Source: Cohnella endophytica (lineage in GTDB: Bacteria; Bacillota; Bacilli; Paenibacillales; Paenibacillaceae). Taken from it: 64,000 nt of DNA. The stretch covers positions 62,001 to 126,000 of the forward strand of contig NZ_RBZM01000005.1 in NCBI RefSeq assembly GCF_003628305.1. The letters run 5' to 3'. The notes under the pieces were generated by a model. That model was not told where the DNA came from. It made no database searches and worked only from the letters and a program-made list of their open reading frames with translations. Below are positions 8,767 through 18,186 of the stretch, in pieces. The translations under genes were made by a program, and so were the position numbers. Every line of letters starts with the position of its first letter. The stretch's first letter is position 1.

Positions 8767-9780
8767 ATGGATCATAAATTGATTGACGTGGCCAAGCGTT
8801 CAGGCGTATCGCCGGCTACGGTATCGAGAGTATTGAACAATAGCAGCCTAGTGACGAAAAAAACAACCGAGCGGGTCATGAAGGCGGTAGAAGAACTGAA
8901 TTACTATCCGAACGCGGCCGCCAAGCATCTTCGTTCCCAGAGAACGCGGACGATCGGAGTCATCGTTCAGGATATTAACGTCGCCTACTTTGCGGAGATC
9001 ATCAAAGGGGTGCAGAATACCGCTTATACGTTGGGATATAAAGTGATTATTTGCGATGCCGACAATAATCCGGAGAAGGAACGCGATTATCTCGGATTAT
9101 TGATGAACCGTACGGTAGACGCATTGATTCTTGCGTCGTCTTCCTTGGGCGATGAAGTGTTAATAGAACTGGCGGATAAGGGGCAGTGCATCGGACTGAT
9201 CGGCAGAAGGATCGCTCACGACAACATTCCTTGTTGCTTGACGGATAATGTTCAATTCTCTTCGGACGTCGTCAATCATTTGCTTGATAACGGGCATCGG
9301 CATATCGCTTATATTAACGGTTATCCCGACGTAATGGACAGCTATGAGCGGTTGGAAGGTTATATGAAAGCGCTGAAGGAAAGAATGGTTCCCTTCCGTC
9401 CGGAACTGATCGAGAACGGTAATTTCAGCGAAGAAGGAGGTTACGAAGCGTTTAAGAGATTGATTCTGAAAGGAATCCCGTTTACGGCGGTGTACGCCGC
9501 GAATGACGAAATGGCGCTCGGAGTAAGCAAAGCTTGCCGGGAACTCGGAATTGCCATTCCGCATAAGATGGCGATCGTCGGGGTGGATAACAATCGGATT
9601 ACCCAATATATCATCCCTAGCTTAAGCACGGTAAACCAACCCAAGTTTCAATTAGGCGAGCTACTTACGATAAAATTGATCGGCAAGTTGAACGATCAGC
9701 CGGATGATGGAGAGAGAATCATGATCGTCCAATCCGAACTCGTCGTTCGCGAATCTTCTTCGCGGCAAGCTCCCGATTAA
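8767..9780 (+). CDS. LacI-family transcriptional regulator (carbohydrate locus, copy 1)
   Basis: A 337-residue repressor-type regulator. The HTH is at residues 4-25 (L-I-D-V-A-K-R-S-G-V-S-P-A-T-V-S-R-V-L), the hinge helix includes N-A-A-A-K-H-L-R-S-Q, and the rest is a periplasmic-binding-protein-like effector domain (I-G-V-I-V-Q-D-I-N through V-D-N-N-R-I-T-Q-Y). ATG 8767 is chosen by family alignment; its ribosome site is weak (CGGGA close by), and the frame is open upstream. It is closely related to the LacI protein at 20366-21379. It precedes the giant glycosidase gene, whose promoter carries two CG-centred palindromes typical of LacI-family operators. The effector sugar is unknown. Confidence 0.92.
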   Translation: MDHKLIDVAKRSGVSPATVSRVLNNSSLVTKKTTERVMKAVEELNYYPNAAAKHLRSQRTRTIGVIVQDINVAYFAEIIKGVQNTAYTLGYKVIICDADNNPEKERDYLGLLMNRTVDALILASSSLGDEVLIELADKGQCIGLIGRRIAHDNIPCCLTDNVQFSSDVVNHLLDNGHRHIAYINGYPDVMDSYERLEGYMKALKERMVPFRPELIENGNFSEEGGYEAFKRLILKGIPFTAVYAANDEMALGVSKACRELGIAIPHKMAIVGVDNNRITQYIIPSLSTVNQPKFQLGELLTIKLIGKLNDQPDDGERIMIVQSELVVRESSSRQAPD

Positions 9781-9805
9781 AAAGCCGAAACCGAGCGGTA
9801 AGGAA

Positions 9806-9854
9806 TTGACATGACTATTCCAACTGCTTATAATGAAAATTGAAATCGATTTCA
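9806..9854 (+). promoter_or_regulatory. Consensus promoter plus LacI-type operator before the giant enzyme
   Basis: TTGACA (9806-9811), exactly 17 nt, TATAAT (9829-9834): a perfect sigma-A consensus. After 6 nt comes TGAAATCGATTTCA (9841-9854), a perfect 14-bp CG-centred palindrome covering the expected start site. Such a strong promoter would need tight repression. Confidence 0.85.
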
Positions 9855-9939
9855 TTTTACTGGTCGACTCCGTTTTCCTAGTAACTCTTATTGATTCCAA
9901 TACGTGTTATCAGGACTACGGAGTTTTTTTCGATGAAAA

Positions 9940-9953
9940 TGAAATCGATTTCA
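9940..9953 (+). promoter_or_regulatory. Second LacI-type operator
   Basis: An identical TGAAATCGATTTCA, here extended by flanking AAAA/TTTT into a 22-bp perfect palindrome. It starts 99 bp after the first operator and about 50 bp before the start codon, suggesting looping or a roadblock within the 5' leader. Confidence 0.8.
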
Positions 9954-10004
9954 TTTTATGGTCGGACAGAAATAAGCGATTCGAATCAAGAGAGGGGCAG
10001 TACG

Positions 10005-13000
10005 ATGCAGGGATGGATCCGGCCCGGGAAGCCGGGCAAAATTTCAACCGCGGTTTTAGTAATGGCGTTGTTCGTTTCTTCGGTGCTTGCCGGCTTTGGC
10101 AGCGGCGCAGCATACGCGCAGGATGACAATCCGGCGCAACAGACTGTGAAATGGTTTCAGAATTTCGAATTGCCGGGAACTTCGGGCAAGTATGGCATCG
10201 CTTCGGTGGGAAGCGCTTCCAGTGCGGCGGCCGTAAGTAGTAAAACCGCGTCCGAAGACAGCAAGAAGAGCGTTCGCCTGATTCAGACTAATGAGAACAA
10301 TCCGGAAGGAGGAGCTTGGGATACGGGCGTCTATGGGTTTACGGCGGTACCGCACGAAGACGCGCTCGAAATGGATGAAGCTACGCACGCTATGGTGTAT
10401 GACGCTTCCGAATACGCATATTTTAGCTTTTATATTCTCGATGCGGACGAGCACAATCCCAACGTGGTTTTCAAAGACGCGGACGGCCGCGCATGGAACG
10501 CGCCCACGGATGGAATTGTTTCCGTGAAGAATGAATGGACGCGGTTGTCCATTCCGCTGGACAAGTCCCAAATCGACTTTTCCCGCCTCGTATCCGTCTC
10601 TCTGGGCGAATACTGGGGGTGGGGGAACCAATATTATTTCGACGAGCTCTATTTTGCCAAGTCGGCAAGCGATCTTCCGCCGGCTTATCCGCCAAGCGGC
10701 CCGGATATGCCTGCCGAGCCGATGATGTTCCAAAGCTTCGAAGAGCCGGGACAAGACGGTACTTACGGGCTAGCGGGACAAGGCAGCGCGACGACTGCCT
10801 CTACTACGGCAAGTCCGACGGCTTATTCCTCTAGCGGAGGGAGCTTGAGGGTCAAGCAGCAAACGTATTTGGACGATCAAGGGGAGGAAGCTAACGGCGC
10901 GTGGAATACCGGAATATACGGCGCGCGTATTACGCCGCAGGACGGCGCCAAAAAAACGGGCGAGGTCTATGCGGATGCTTCTCCTTACAATTACCTTATC
11001 TTCTATATCAAAGACACGACGGCAGGAGCGGGATCCAACGTTCATGCGGTATTCAAGGATGCCGACGGCGCGATTTGGGATACGGCATCCGTGGATTCGG
11101 TCAAAACTTTGTCCAACCAATGGGTGAAGATGATCGTCCGATTGGATCGGACGAAGCTCGATTTCTCCCGGCTGACCGAAATTCAGTTAGGCACTTATTG
11201 GGGTTACGGAAACGTCTATTATTATGACGATCTCTATTTGGCGCAGAGCGAATCCGATGCTTCGCCTGCCTACGTCCCGGATTCTACGGCGCTATTTAAC
11301 GATTTCGAAGACGGAACGGGATTTGCGGCAGGTAGCGGAGCAACGGTAACGACCGCTGCGGATACGGCAAACGCGGCGGAAACGACAAGCGTGCTGCTTA
11401 CGACGGGAGCTTCCGGCTGGCCGTACGTCAACAATACTTATCTTAGGGCGAAGCCCAAGCACGGAACCGTATTCGATGCATCGGGGTATAACTATTTGAT
11501 GTTTTATATCAAGGACACGAATGGCAGCAATGGAGCTGAAATCCGGCTTCTGGACGCGGATGGCGGAGTGCTGGACAAATGGGGCGCTACCTCGTCCGTC
11601 AAGAACAAATGGGTGAAAATGATTTTGCCTCTGGAGGGAGCGACAAGCGTCGATCTGTCCAAAATCGTAGCGGTTGACATCGGACAATACAATGAAGGCA
11701 GCTATTATATCGACGATATTTATTTCGCGCGCGGCGAAGACGACATTTTGCCCGGGTTCATCGGCGAGAACGAGAACATCGGCTCGCTGTGGTATCAGAG
11801 CTTCGAAACGAAGGGGCAGGATGGGAAGTACGGCTTAACCGCCGGAAGTGGAGTTCAGACTTCCGTAAACGCGGAACAATCGGCCAGTGCCTATGGTTCT
11901 TTCAGTCTCAAGGCGGTGCTTTCCGCAGATTCCGGAGACCCGGCGACCAACGGTTTGACGATCAGGCCGCAAGCGCTAGGTTCGTCGATCGACAAAACCA
12001 AGCCTTACGACTATGTCCCGGAAATCGATGCCACGAATTTCAGCCACCTCATTTTCTACTTGCGCGACGAGCATGGAGGGCAGACGCCGCGAGTCCAGTT
12101 GACGGACGGAAACGGCAAGACGATCGAGGGAACGCCAAACGGGCAAACTTCGGCGGGAGTTTGGACCCGGATATCGGTGCCGCTCGACAAGACGGAGAAT
12201 TTCGGCTTTTCTCGCCTTGCGAGGATAACGATCACTCCCCAAAAGGCCGGAGTCTATTATTTCGACGAATTTTATTTGGGCAAGAGCGCGACCGACGATT
12301 TCCCTAATGCGGGTTACACGCAGCTGTCGCTCAAGGACGTGGATGGCGAAGCGATGCCGTTCATGAACGGACTGCCTCTCGGTTCTTTCGAGAAGCAGAA
12401 GGATCGCGCCTACTTGACCTTGAACGGAGCTTGGAAAAAGCAACGAGCGAAGCTCGATTCGAAGCTCTCGGCAACGCCGAGAACCGCGGAGCGGCTCGAA
12501 GCGTTGGAGACGGAAGCGGATGGAAGGCAGGAAACGGGCTTCGACGACTCGGGCTGGACTACCAAGATGCTTCCGATGCCGGAAGACGAGATCGGGACTT
12601 ACGAATCGTTGAACGGTCCGGAGAATAAGGAAGATAAGTCCGGTTATCAGGACGGAGTCTATTACCGCAAGCATTTTATCGTAGACGATTCTTTGTCGGG
12701 GAAACCCGCGCGACTTTCTTTCCTGGGCGTCAACTATTTCGCGGACGTGTGGATTAACGGCCAATATGTCGGCGGGCATCAGGGCGGATATACGCCTTTT
12801 GCGCTCGACGTCGGAAGCGCTCTTCGTTATGGCGGAGACAACGTCATCGTCGTTCGCGTGGATAATCCGAAATGGGATACTTTCGCGAACGGGGAGATCT
12901 TGCCTTACGCGAAGTCGGATTGGTTCAACTATACGGGTATTCTTCGGGATGTGTATTTGGAGTTTCTTCCGGACGTATACGTCGTTCGCGGCGACGTTCG

Positions 13001-16000
13001 GACGTTGAATACGGACGGGGACCTTATGTTACGCGCGTTTCTGGATAATACGAGCGCTGCAAACGAGCAGGTCTCTCTTAAATACACCGTCTATGAAGCT
13101 AATATCACGGATGGCAACAAGCTAAGCGAGTATGCTTCCGATTTGGCAGGCCGGATTGCCGTGGCGACGGCAACCGCGAGTTTGTCGGTCGCATCGGGAG
13201 AGCAGGCGATCGATACGGCTCGAATTCGAGTCCCGGAACCGAAGCTGTGGAGTCCGGCGCATCCGAATTTGTACGTCTTGAAGGTCGAGCAGATTTCGGG
13301 AGGCGAGGTACGCGATACTTTCTATACGCAATTCGGAATTCGGACGCTCGATACGGATGGCGTTCAGATCAAACTGAACGGAGAACTGGCTCCTTTCCTT
13401 GCGGGAGTCGGATATACGGAAGACAGCGCCGACAAAGGACCTTCTCTGGATTCGGCGACCCGTTACGGCGATCTGATCAAGATTAAGGAGGATCTGAAGG
13501 CTAATTTCATCCGAACGGGACATTTTCCGCATGCTTTGCCGACCTACTTGTATTCCGACCGGATCGGATTGGCGGTATGGCAGGAAATACCGGCATATTG
13601 GTTCAGCGGGGAAGCATTCGACTTGCAGCGCCAGCGCGGTCAGGCGAAGCAGATGCTGGAGGAGATGATCTACAGCAACTATAATCGTCCTTCCGTATGG
13701 TTCGACGGAGTAAGCAACGAATCGGCCGGACAGCTCCAAAGAGTGAACTACATCGCGGAGTTGAGGGATACCGCCCATGCGATCGACGGCACGCGTCTGG
13801 TCGGGCAGTCCGCCGTGGCCAATCCGTACAAAGGAGAGAGCGACCACTCCCATTCGGCGGCGGACGTCATCGGAATGACGATGTATTTCGGCGCGTTCTA
13901 CGGTGCCAATACCGATTCCGAAACGCAGGAAGAGATCGAGAGAATACACGCTCTATATCCCGACAAGCCGATCATCGCGACGGAGTACGGTTACTGGTCG
14001 GGAGACGAAAGTCCTTCGGACACGAAGCAGCTCAAGCTGTTCACGGGAACTTTTAACGCCTTCGCGAGGACGGCAACCGTTAGCGAGGACGGCTCGGCCA
14101 ACTCGTCGGGATTACTGAGCGGGGCGGCCTGGTGGACCGCGTATAACTGGTATACGAATATTACCGGCTTGCAGACGATGGGTCTATACCATATGGATAG
14201 AAAAACGCCAAAGCAGGTAACGGACGTGCTCGCCGAACGTTATAACCGGTACAACCGAATCGCGACGGGCTCGACGCCTCATCCGGTCGGCATCTCCGAA
14301 TGGTTCCAGAGCTTCGAGTCGGGAAAAGGGTTCATGGCTTCCGATCATCGCGTTACGCTTGAATCGGCGATGGACAGTCCGGAAGGCGGCGCGGCGAAAA
14401 GCTTGAAAATCGAGGCCGGAAGCAACGCCGAAGGAGCCTATGCGGCTTTCGTGCCGCAAGGCGGAGCGATCAACGCGAATCTATCGGTTTACAACGTGCT
14501 TAATTTCTATGCCAAGGACACCACGGGAAATCGGCAGTTAACCGTAACTCTCGCGGATGCGGACGGACGCGTCTGGACGACCCGAACGGCGGAGAACACG
14601 GTCAAAGACGTTTGGACCCGCCTAAGCGTATCGCTTGAAGGGGCGCAAGGGGTCCCGCTCTCCGCGAGGCGCTTGAATACAATGGCCATTACGGAATTAA
14701 GAATCGAATTGCAGGCCAACGATCGTCTGCTCGTGGACGACGCTTACGTCTCAACCTATAAGAGCGATTCGAAGCCGCCTGCGTACCCGGTCGGAAGCAG
14801 CGGCTGGTTCCAGTCGTTCGAAGAAGAGAATGCGTCGGTGACTCAAGGAATGAATGCGGTCGCGACCGTAGATCGGACGTTCGGAGTCAATCCGGGCGGG
14901 CATGGCAGCGTTAAGCTGGAGGTGAAGGGCGACGGCGGCTCGCCGGGAGCGAACGGCCAATCCGTCAACATCGTGCCGCAAGGCGGCCTTTCCTCCGTCG
15001 ATGCATCGGATTTTAACTATCTTGTTTTTTACGTGAAAGATATGCAGGGCTCCAACACGATACATGTGACATTCCTGGATACGGACGGAACGGTGTCGAC
15101 CGACAATTGGACGGACGTCGCATCCGTGAAAGGGCAGTGGACCAAGGTTTATATTCCGCTGAGCAAGACGTCCGCGGATATTCGGAAGCTGAAGGAGATC
15201 CGTCTGGCCGAATGGAATCCCGGAACGTACTATTTTGACGACTTGTACTTCGCGGAATATCCTTCCGACGAGATTCCGTCCACTTATACGGAGACGATTC
15301 CCGAGAAGCCGCTTCCGTCGGGGCAGATCAAGGTGGCGGCGATCGGAGACAGCATTACGGCCGGAGCCGGATTGGACTTTCCCGGCACGACGAGTTATCC
15401 CGCGCAGCTTCAGTCGCTTCTAGGCAACGGCTACGCGGTGAAAAATTTCGGGGTCAGCGGACGGACGTTGCTCAAGTCGGGCGATCAGCCTTATTGGAAC
15501 GAGACTGCGTTCGAAGCCAGCAAAAATTACGCTCCGGACATCGTGATCATCCAACTCGGTACTAACGATACGAAGTCCTGGAACTGGAAAAACGGAGAAA
15601 ACAGCTTCTTGGCGGACTACAAGGAGATGATCGGGGCGTACCGGTCGCTGCCGAGCCATCCGCAAGTATTCGTCAATCTTCCGCCTCAGGTGTTTAACGA
15701 AGATCCGAACGCGGCATACGGCATCGTAGGATCCGTCCTTAGAAGCGGAGTAATTCCGTTGATTAAGCGCGCTGCGCAGGAGGCGGGCGCGACCGTCATC
15801 GACGTTTATGCGGCGACGTCGGACCTGGGCTTTTCCTTTCCGGATAAAGTGCATCCGAACGCCGCGGGAGCTTGGGCCATCGCGAATACGGTAGCCAAAG
15901 CCGTGAAGGGGCAAGTCGGCGAAGCCGGAGAAACGACCGTTTGCCAGTGGAAAGATTGCAAAGCCGCGGCTTATACGATCGTTTACGATGACGGGATCTA

Positions 16001-18083
16001 CGATTCCGTATTGCGGTTCGCGGAACTGCACAAGAAATACGGCCTTGTAGGGACGCTCGCGTTAATCAGCGGCTGGATACGGGACGGCTATAACGATATG
16101 GGCGCTTCAACGGGAACGTGGGAGCAATGGAAGAAGCTTCTCGACGAAGGTTACTTCGATGTCGCCAGCCATACCGATACCCATCGAAATCTGACGACAT
16201 TGACTCCACAGGAAATGAAGACCGAGTTGAACGCCTCCGCGGACGCGATCGCCGCGAATACGGGACATGTCCCGCAGGCGCTAGCCTTGCCGTACAACGC
16301 GTTTAACGATGCCGTCGTTCAGGAGGCCTCCAAGCAGTACGTCGTGGCGCGTCAGGGAGGCAACAATGCCGGCAATGCGCCGGATACGAAGAAGTACTAT
16401 AGCTTGTACAGCATGCTGCCGGAAAGCTCCACGACAGTCAAGCAACTGAACGACTGGCTGGATTTCGGAATCGCCAAAGCCAATTGGCTGATTCTGACCG
16501 GTCACGGAAATAACGGTGAAGGCTGGTCGTCTCCGAATCTCGGTTTGTACGACAATCACTATGCCTACGTGAAGGAAAGATCCGACGCGGTATGGAACGG
16601 CACGCTTGCCGAAGTCGGCAAGTATTTGAAAGAACGTCAGAACGCTGTCGTAGACACCTATCGGATCAATGATCGGAGCTTTAAGGTGACAATATCCGGG
16701 ACGTTGGATCAGTCGGCGTACGATGAACCGCTAACCTTGCGCACGACAGTACCGACGGATTGGAACGATGTTATCGTAACCAGCAACGGCGTAGCGATTG
16801 CGTTGCAGCCGATAAAAGAGGGCGGGGGCGCGTTCGTGTCTTATGAAGCGGTACCGGGAGACGGCGCGATTCTCGTCGAACGGAAGACGGACGCGCCGGG
16901 TCCGGGAGCTTCCTCCGGGACGGGCAACGGAGTAGCGGCAACTCAAAAGGCGGTCCTGCAGCCGGATTCGGATGCCGTTCGTAAAGCGATCGATGCCGCC
17001 GTCCCGAATGCGGACGGGCGCCGAACGATCTCATTCGAGATAAAGGCGGAAGCAGGAGCAAGGGCTTACGAGATCCGATTGCCCGCGCATTATTTGATAG
17101 GCGAAGGAAAGCTCAGCATCGAAGTAACTACCCCGATGGGTCAGTTGACATTGCCGGGAGATATGTTCGCGGGCTACGGAGCCGAGGGTGCCCAAATCCT
17201 CTCCGTGACCGTCGCTTTAGGGGATCTCGAGGGAGCGACCGCGTCCGTCGCGGAAGCGGTCGGCAATCATCCGGTCATTTCGCTTAACGCGGCTATCGAC
17301 GGAAATCCGGTGACTTGGAATAGCAAGAGCAGCTCGGTTTCCTTCCGGATGGCGTATAGGCCTTCGGCGGAAGAGATTCTCCATCCGGAGCGACTGACCT
17401 TCCGGCATCTGTCGGAGGATGGACAGAAAGCGGAACCGGTAACTAGCGGTCATTACGATAAACTATCCGGCCAAATGAGATTTACGACCCACCATTTCAG
17501 CCGCTACGCGATTGTCAACGCGACGAAGACGTTCGGGGATCTCGAGCGTTACGGGTGGGCGTTACAAGCGATCGAATCGCTTGCTTCCAAGGGAATCGTT
17601 AACGGCACGGGCTCATCTAAATTCGCGCCGGCTGCGGCGATCACGAGGGCGGATGCGGTCGTGTCGATCATGAGAGCGCTGAATTTGCAAGCGGAGCGAA
17701 CTTCCTCGTTCACCGACGTGAAGTCCGGCTCCTATTACGACGAGGCCGTTCATGCGGCGAAGGCGCTTGGTATCGTGAACGGCACGGGAGGAGGTGAGTT
17801 CAAACCGAATTCGATCGTCACTCGTCAGGAAATGATGGTGATGATGGCGCGCGCAATGAGCGCGGCGAACGGGGAAATCGCGGAGGGTTCCGCGCAAATC
17901 GTGCAGAGTTATAAGGACAAAGCGACGATTTCCGATTACGCCCGCCCAAGCGTCGAAAGCTTGCTTTCCGCGGGAATCTTCCAAGGAAGCAACGGGTATT
18001 TGCGCCCGAATTCTTCCTTGACGAGAGCGGAAGCGGCGACGGCTCTCTACAAGCTTTACAACCTGTATTATCGTAACTTCTAG
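10005..18083 (+). CDS. Giant SLH-anchored multidomain enzyme: jelly-roll modules, GH2, SGNH hydrolase, NodB deacetylase
   Basis: A secreted protein of 2692 residues. ATG 10005 follows GAGAGGGGCAG; a signal peptide ends near A-Y-A-Q (about 39). Order: four W-F-Q-N/S-F-E...Y-Y-F-D-D-L-Y modules (about 48-225, 240-426, 429-585, 594-769), glycan-binding-like; a GH2 region (about 776-1420) with sugar-binding domain and barrel, predicted acid/base Glu1239 (V-S-N-E-S) and nucleophile Glu1327 (A-T-E-Y-G-Y-W); two more modules (about 1433-1596, 1600-1762); an SGNH hydrolase (about 1775-1969) with Ser1783 (G-D-S-I-T-A-G), G-T-N-D and His1950; a NodB-type deacetylase (about 1980-2216) with V-Y-D-D-G and S-H-T-D-T-H; a beta-rich spacer; three SLH domains (about 2509-2692). 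It probably removes acyl groups and cleaves a polysaccharide at the cell surface; the substrate is unknown. Confidence 0.93.
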   Translation: MQGWIRPGKPGKISTAVLVMALFVSSVLAGFGSGAAYAQDDNPAQQTVKWFQNFELPGTSGKYGIASVGSASSAAAVSSKTASEDSKKSVRLIQTNENNPEGGAWDTGVYGFTAVPHEDALEMDEATHAMVYDASEYAYFSFYILDADEHNPNVVFKDADGRAWNAPTDGIVSVKNEWTRLSIPLDKSQIDFSRLVSVSLGEYWGWGNQYYFDELYFAKSASDLPPAYPPSGPDMPAEPMMFQSFEEPGQDGTYGLAGQGSATTASTTASPTAYSSSGGSLRVKQQTYLDDQGEEANGAWNTGIYGARITPQDGAKKTGEVYADASPYNYLIFYIKDTTAGAGSNVHAVFKDADGAIWDTASVDSVKTLSNQWVKMIVRLDRTKLDFSRLTEIQLGTYWGYGNVYYYDDLYLAQSESDASPAYVPDSTALFNDFEDGTGFAAGSGATVTTAADTANAAETTSVLLTTGASGWPYVNNTYLRAKPKHGTVFDASGYNYLMFYIKDTNGSNGAEIRLLDADGGVLDKWGATSSVKNKWVKMILPLEGATSVDLSKIVAVDIGQYNEGSYYIDDIYFARGEDDILPGFIGENENIGSLWYQSFETKGQDGKYGLTAGSGVQTSVNAEQSASAYGSFSLKAVLSADSGDPATNGLTIRPQALGSSIDKTKPYDYVPEIDATNFSHLIFYLRDEHGGQTPRVQLTDGNGKTIEGTPNGQTSAGVWTRISVPLDKTENFGFSRLARITITPQKAGVYYFDEFYLGKSATDDFPNAGYTQLSLKDVDGEAMPFMNGLPLGSFEKQKDRAYLTLNGAWKKQRAKLDSKLSATPRTAERLEALETEADGRQETGFDDSGWTTKMLPMPEDEIGTYESLNGPENKEDKSGYQDGVYYRKHFIVDDSLSGKPARLSFLGVNYFADVWINGQYVGGHQGGYTPFALDVGSALRYGGDNVIVVRVDNPKWDTFANGEILPYAKSDWFNYTGILRDVYLEFLPDVYVVRGDVRTLNTDGDLMLRAFLDNTSAANEQVSLKYTVYEANITDGNKLSEYASDLAGRIAVATATASLSVASGEQAIDTARIRVPEPKLWSPAHPNLYVLKVEQISGGEVRDTFYTQFGIRTLDTDGVQIKLNGELAPFLAGVGYTEDSADKGPSLDSATRYGDLIKIKEDLKANFIRTGHFPHALPTYLYSDRIGLAVWQEIPAYWFSGEAFDLQRQRGQAKQMLEEMIYSNYNRPSVWFDGVSNESAGQLQRVNYIAELRDTAHAIDGTRLVGQSAVANPYKGESDHSHSAADVIGMTMYFGAFYGANTDSETQEEIERIHALYPDKPIIATEYGYWSGDESPSDTKQLKLFTGTFNAFARTATVSEDGSANSSGLLSGAAWWTAYNWYTNITGLQTMGLYHMDRKTPKQVTDVLAERYNRYNRIATGSTPHPVGISEWFQSFESGKGFMASDHRVTLESAMDSPEGGAAKSLKIEAGSNAEGAYAAFVPQGGAINANLSVYNVLNFYAKDTTGNRQLTVTLADADGRVWTTRTAENTVKDVWTRLSVSLEGAQGVPLSARRLNTMAITELRIELQANDRLLVDDAYVSTYKSDSKPPAYPVGSSGWFQSFEEENASVTQGMNAVATVDRTFGVNPGGHGSVKLEVKGDGGSPGANGQSVNIVPQGGLSSVDASDFNYLVFYVKDMQGSNTIHVTFLDTDGTVSTDNWTDVASVKGQWTKVYIPLSKTSADIRKLKEIRLAEWNPGTYYFDDLYFAEYPSDEIPSTYTETIPEKPLPSGQIKVAAIGDSITAGAGLDFPGTTSYPAQLQSLLGNGYAVKNFGVSGRTLLKSGDQPYWNETAFEASKNYAPDIVIIQLGTNDTKSWNWKNGENSFLADYKEMIGAYRSLPSHPQVFVNLPPQVFNEDPNAAYGIVGSVLRSGVIPLIKRAAQEAGATVIDVYAATSDLGFSFPDKVHPNAAGAWAIANTVAKAVKGQVGEAGETTVCQWKDCKAAAYTIVYDDGIYDSVLRFAELHKKYGLVGTLALISGWIRDGYNDMGASTGTWEQWKKLLDEGYFDVASHTDTHRNLTTLTPQEMKTELNASADAIAANTGHVPQALALPYNAFNDAVVQEASKQYVVARQGGNNAGNAPDTKKYYSLYSMLPESSTTVKQLNDWLDFGIAKANWLILTGHGNNGEGWSSPNLGLYDNHYAYVKERSDAVWNGTLAEVGKYLKERQNAVVDTYRINDRSFKVTISGTLDQSAYDEPLTLRTTVPTDWNDVIVTSNGVAIALQPIKEGGGAFVSYEAVPGDGAILVERKTDAPGPGASSGTGNGVAATQKAVLQPDSDAVRKAIDAAVPNADGRRTISFEIKAEAGARAYEIRLPAHYLIGEGKLSIEVTTPMGQLTLPGDMFAGYGAEGAQILSVTVALGDLEGATASVAEAVGNHPVISLNAAIDGNPVTWNSKSSSVSFRMAYRPSAEEILHPERLTFRHLSEDGQKAEPVTSGHYDKLSGQMRFTTHHFSRYAIVNATKTFGDLERYGWALQAIESLASKGIVNGTGSSKFAPAAAITRADAVVSIMRALNLQAERTSSFTDVKSGSYYDEAVHAAKALGIVNGTGGGEFKPNSIVTRQEMMVMMARAMSAANGEIAEGSAQIVQSYKDKATISDYARPSVESLLSAGIFQGSNGYLRPNSSLTRAEAATALYKLYNLYYRNF

Positions 18084-18110
18084 CACACCTAGGCACGACA
18101 CTTGAACAAT

Positions 18111-18147
18111 CCGGCGGAAGATCCCTTCCAAGAACGGCTTCCGTCGG
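18111..18147 (+). other. Intercistronic hairpin
   Basis: CCGGCGGAAG (18111-18120) pairs with CTTCCGTCGG (18138-18147), 10 bp with one wobble. No T-run follows, so it may stabilise or process the mRNA between the giant gene and the next one rather than terminate it. Confidence 0.35.
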
Positions 18148-18186
18148 AACTCGTTATCATTCATCTCAAACAAAGGCGGGATTATC

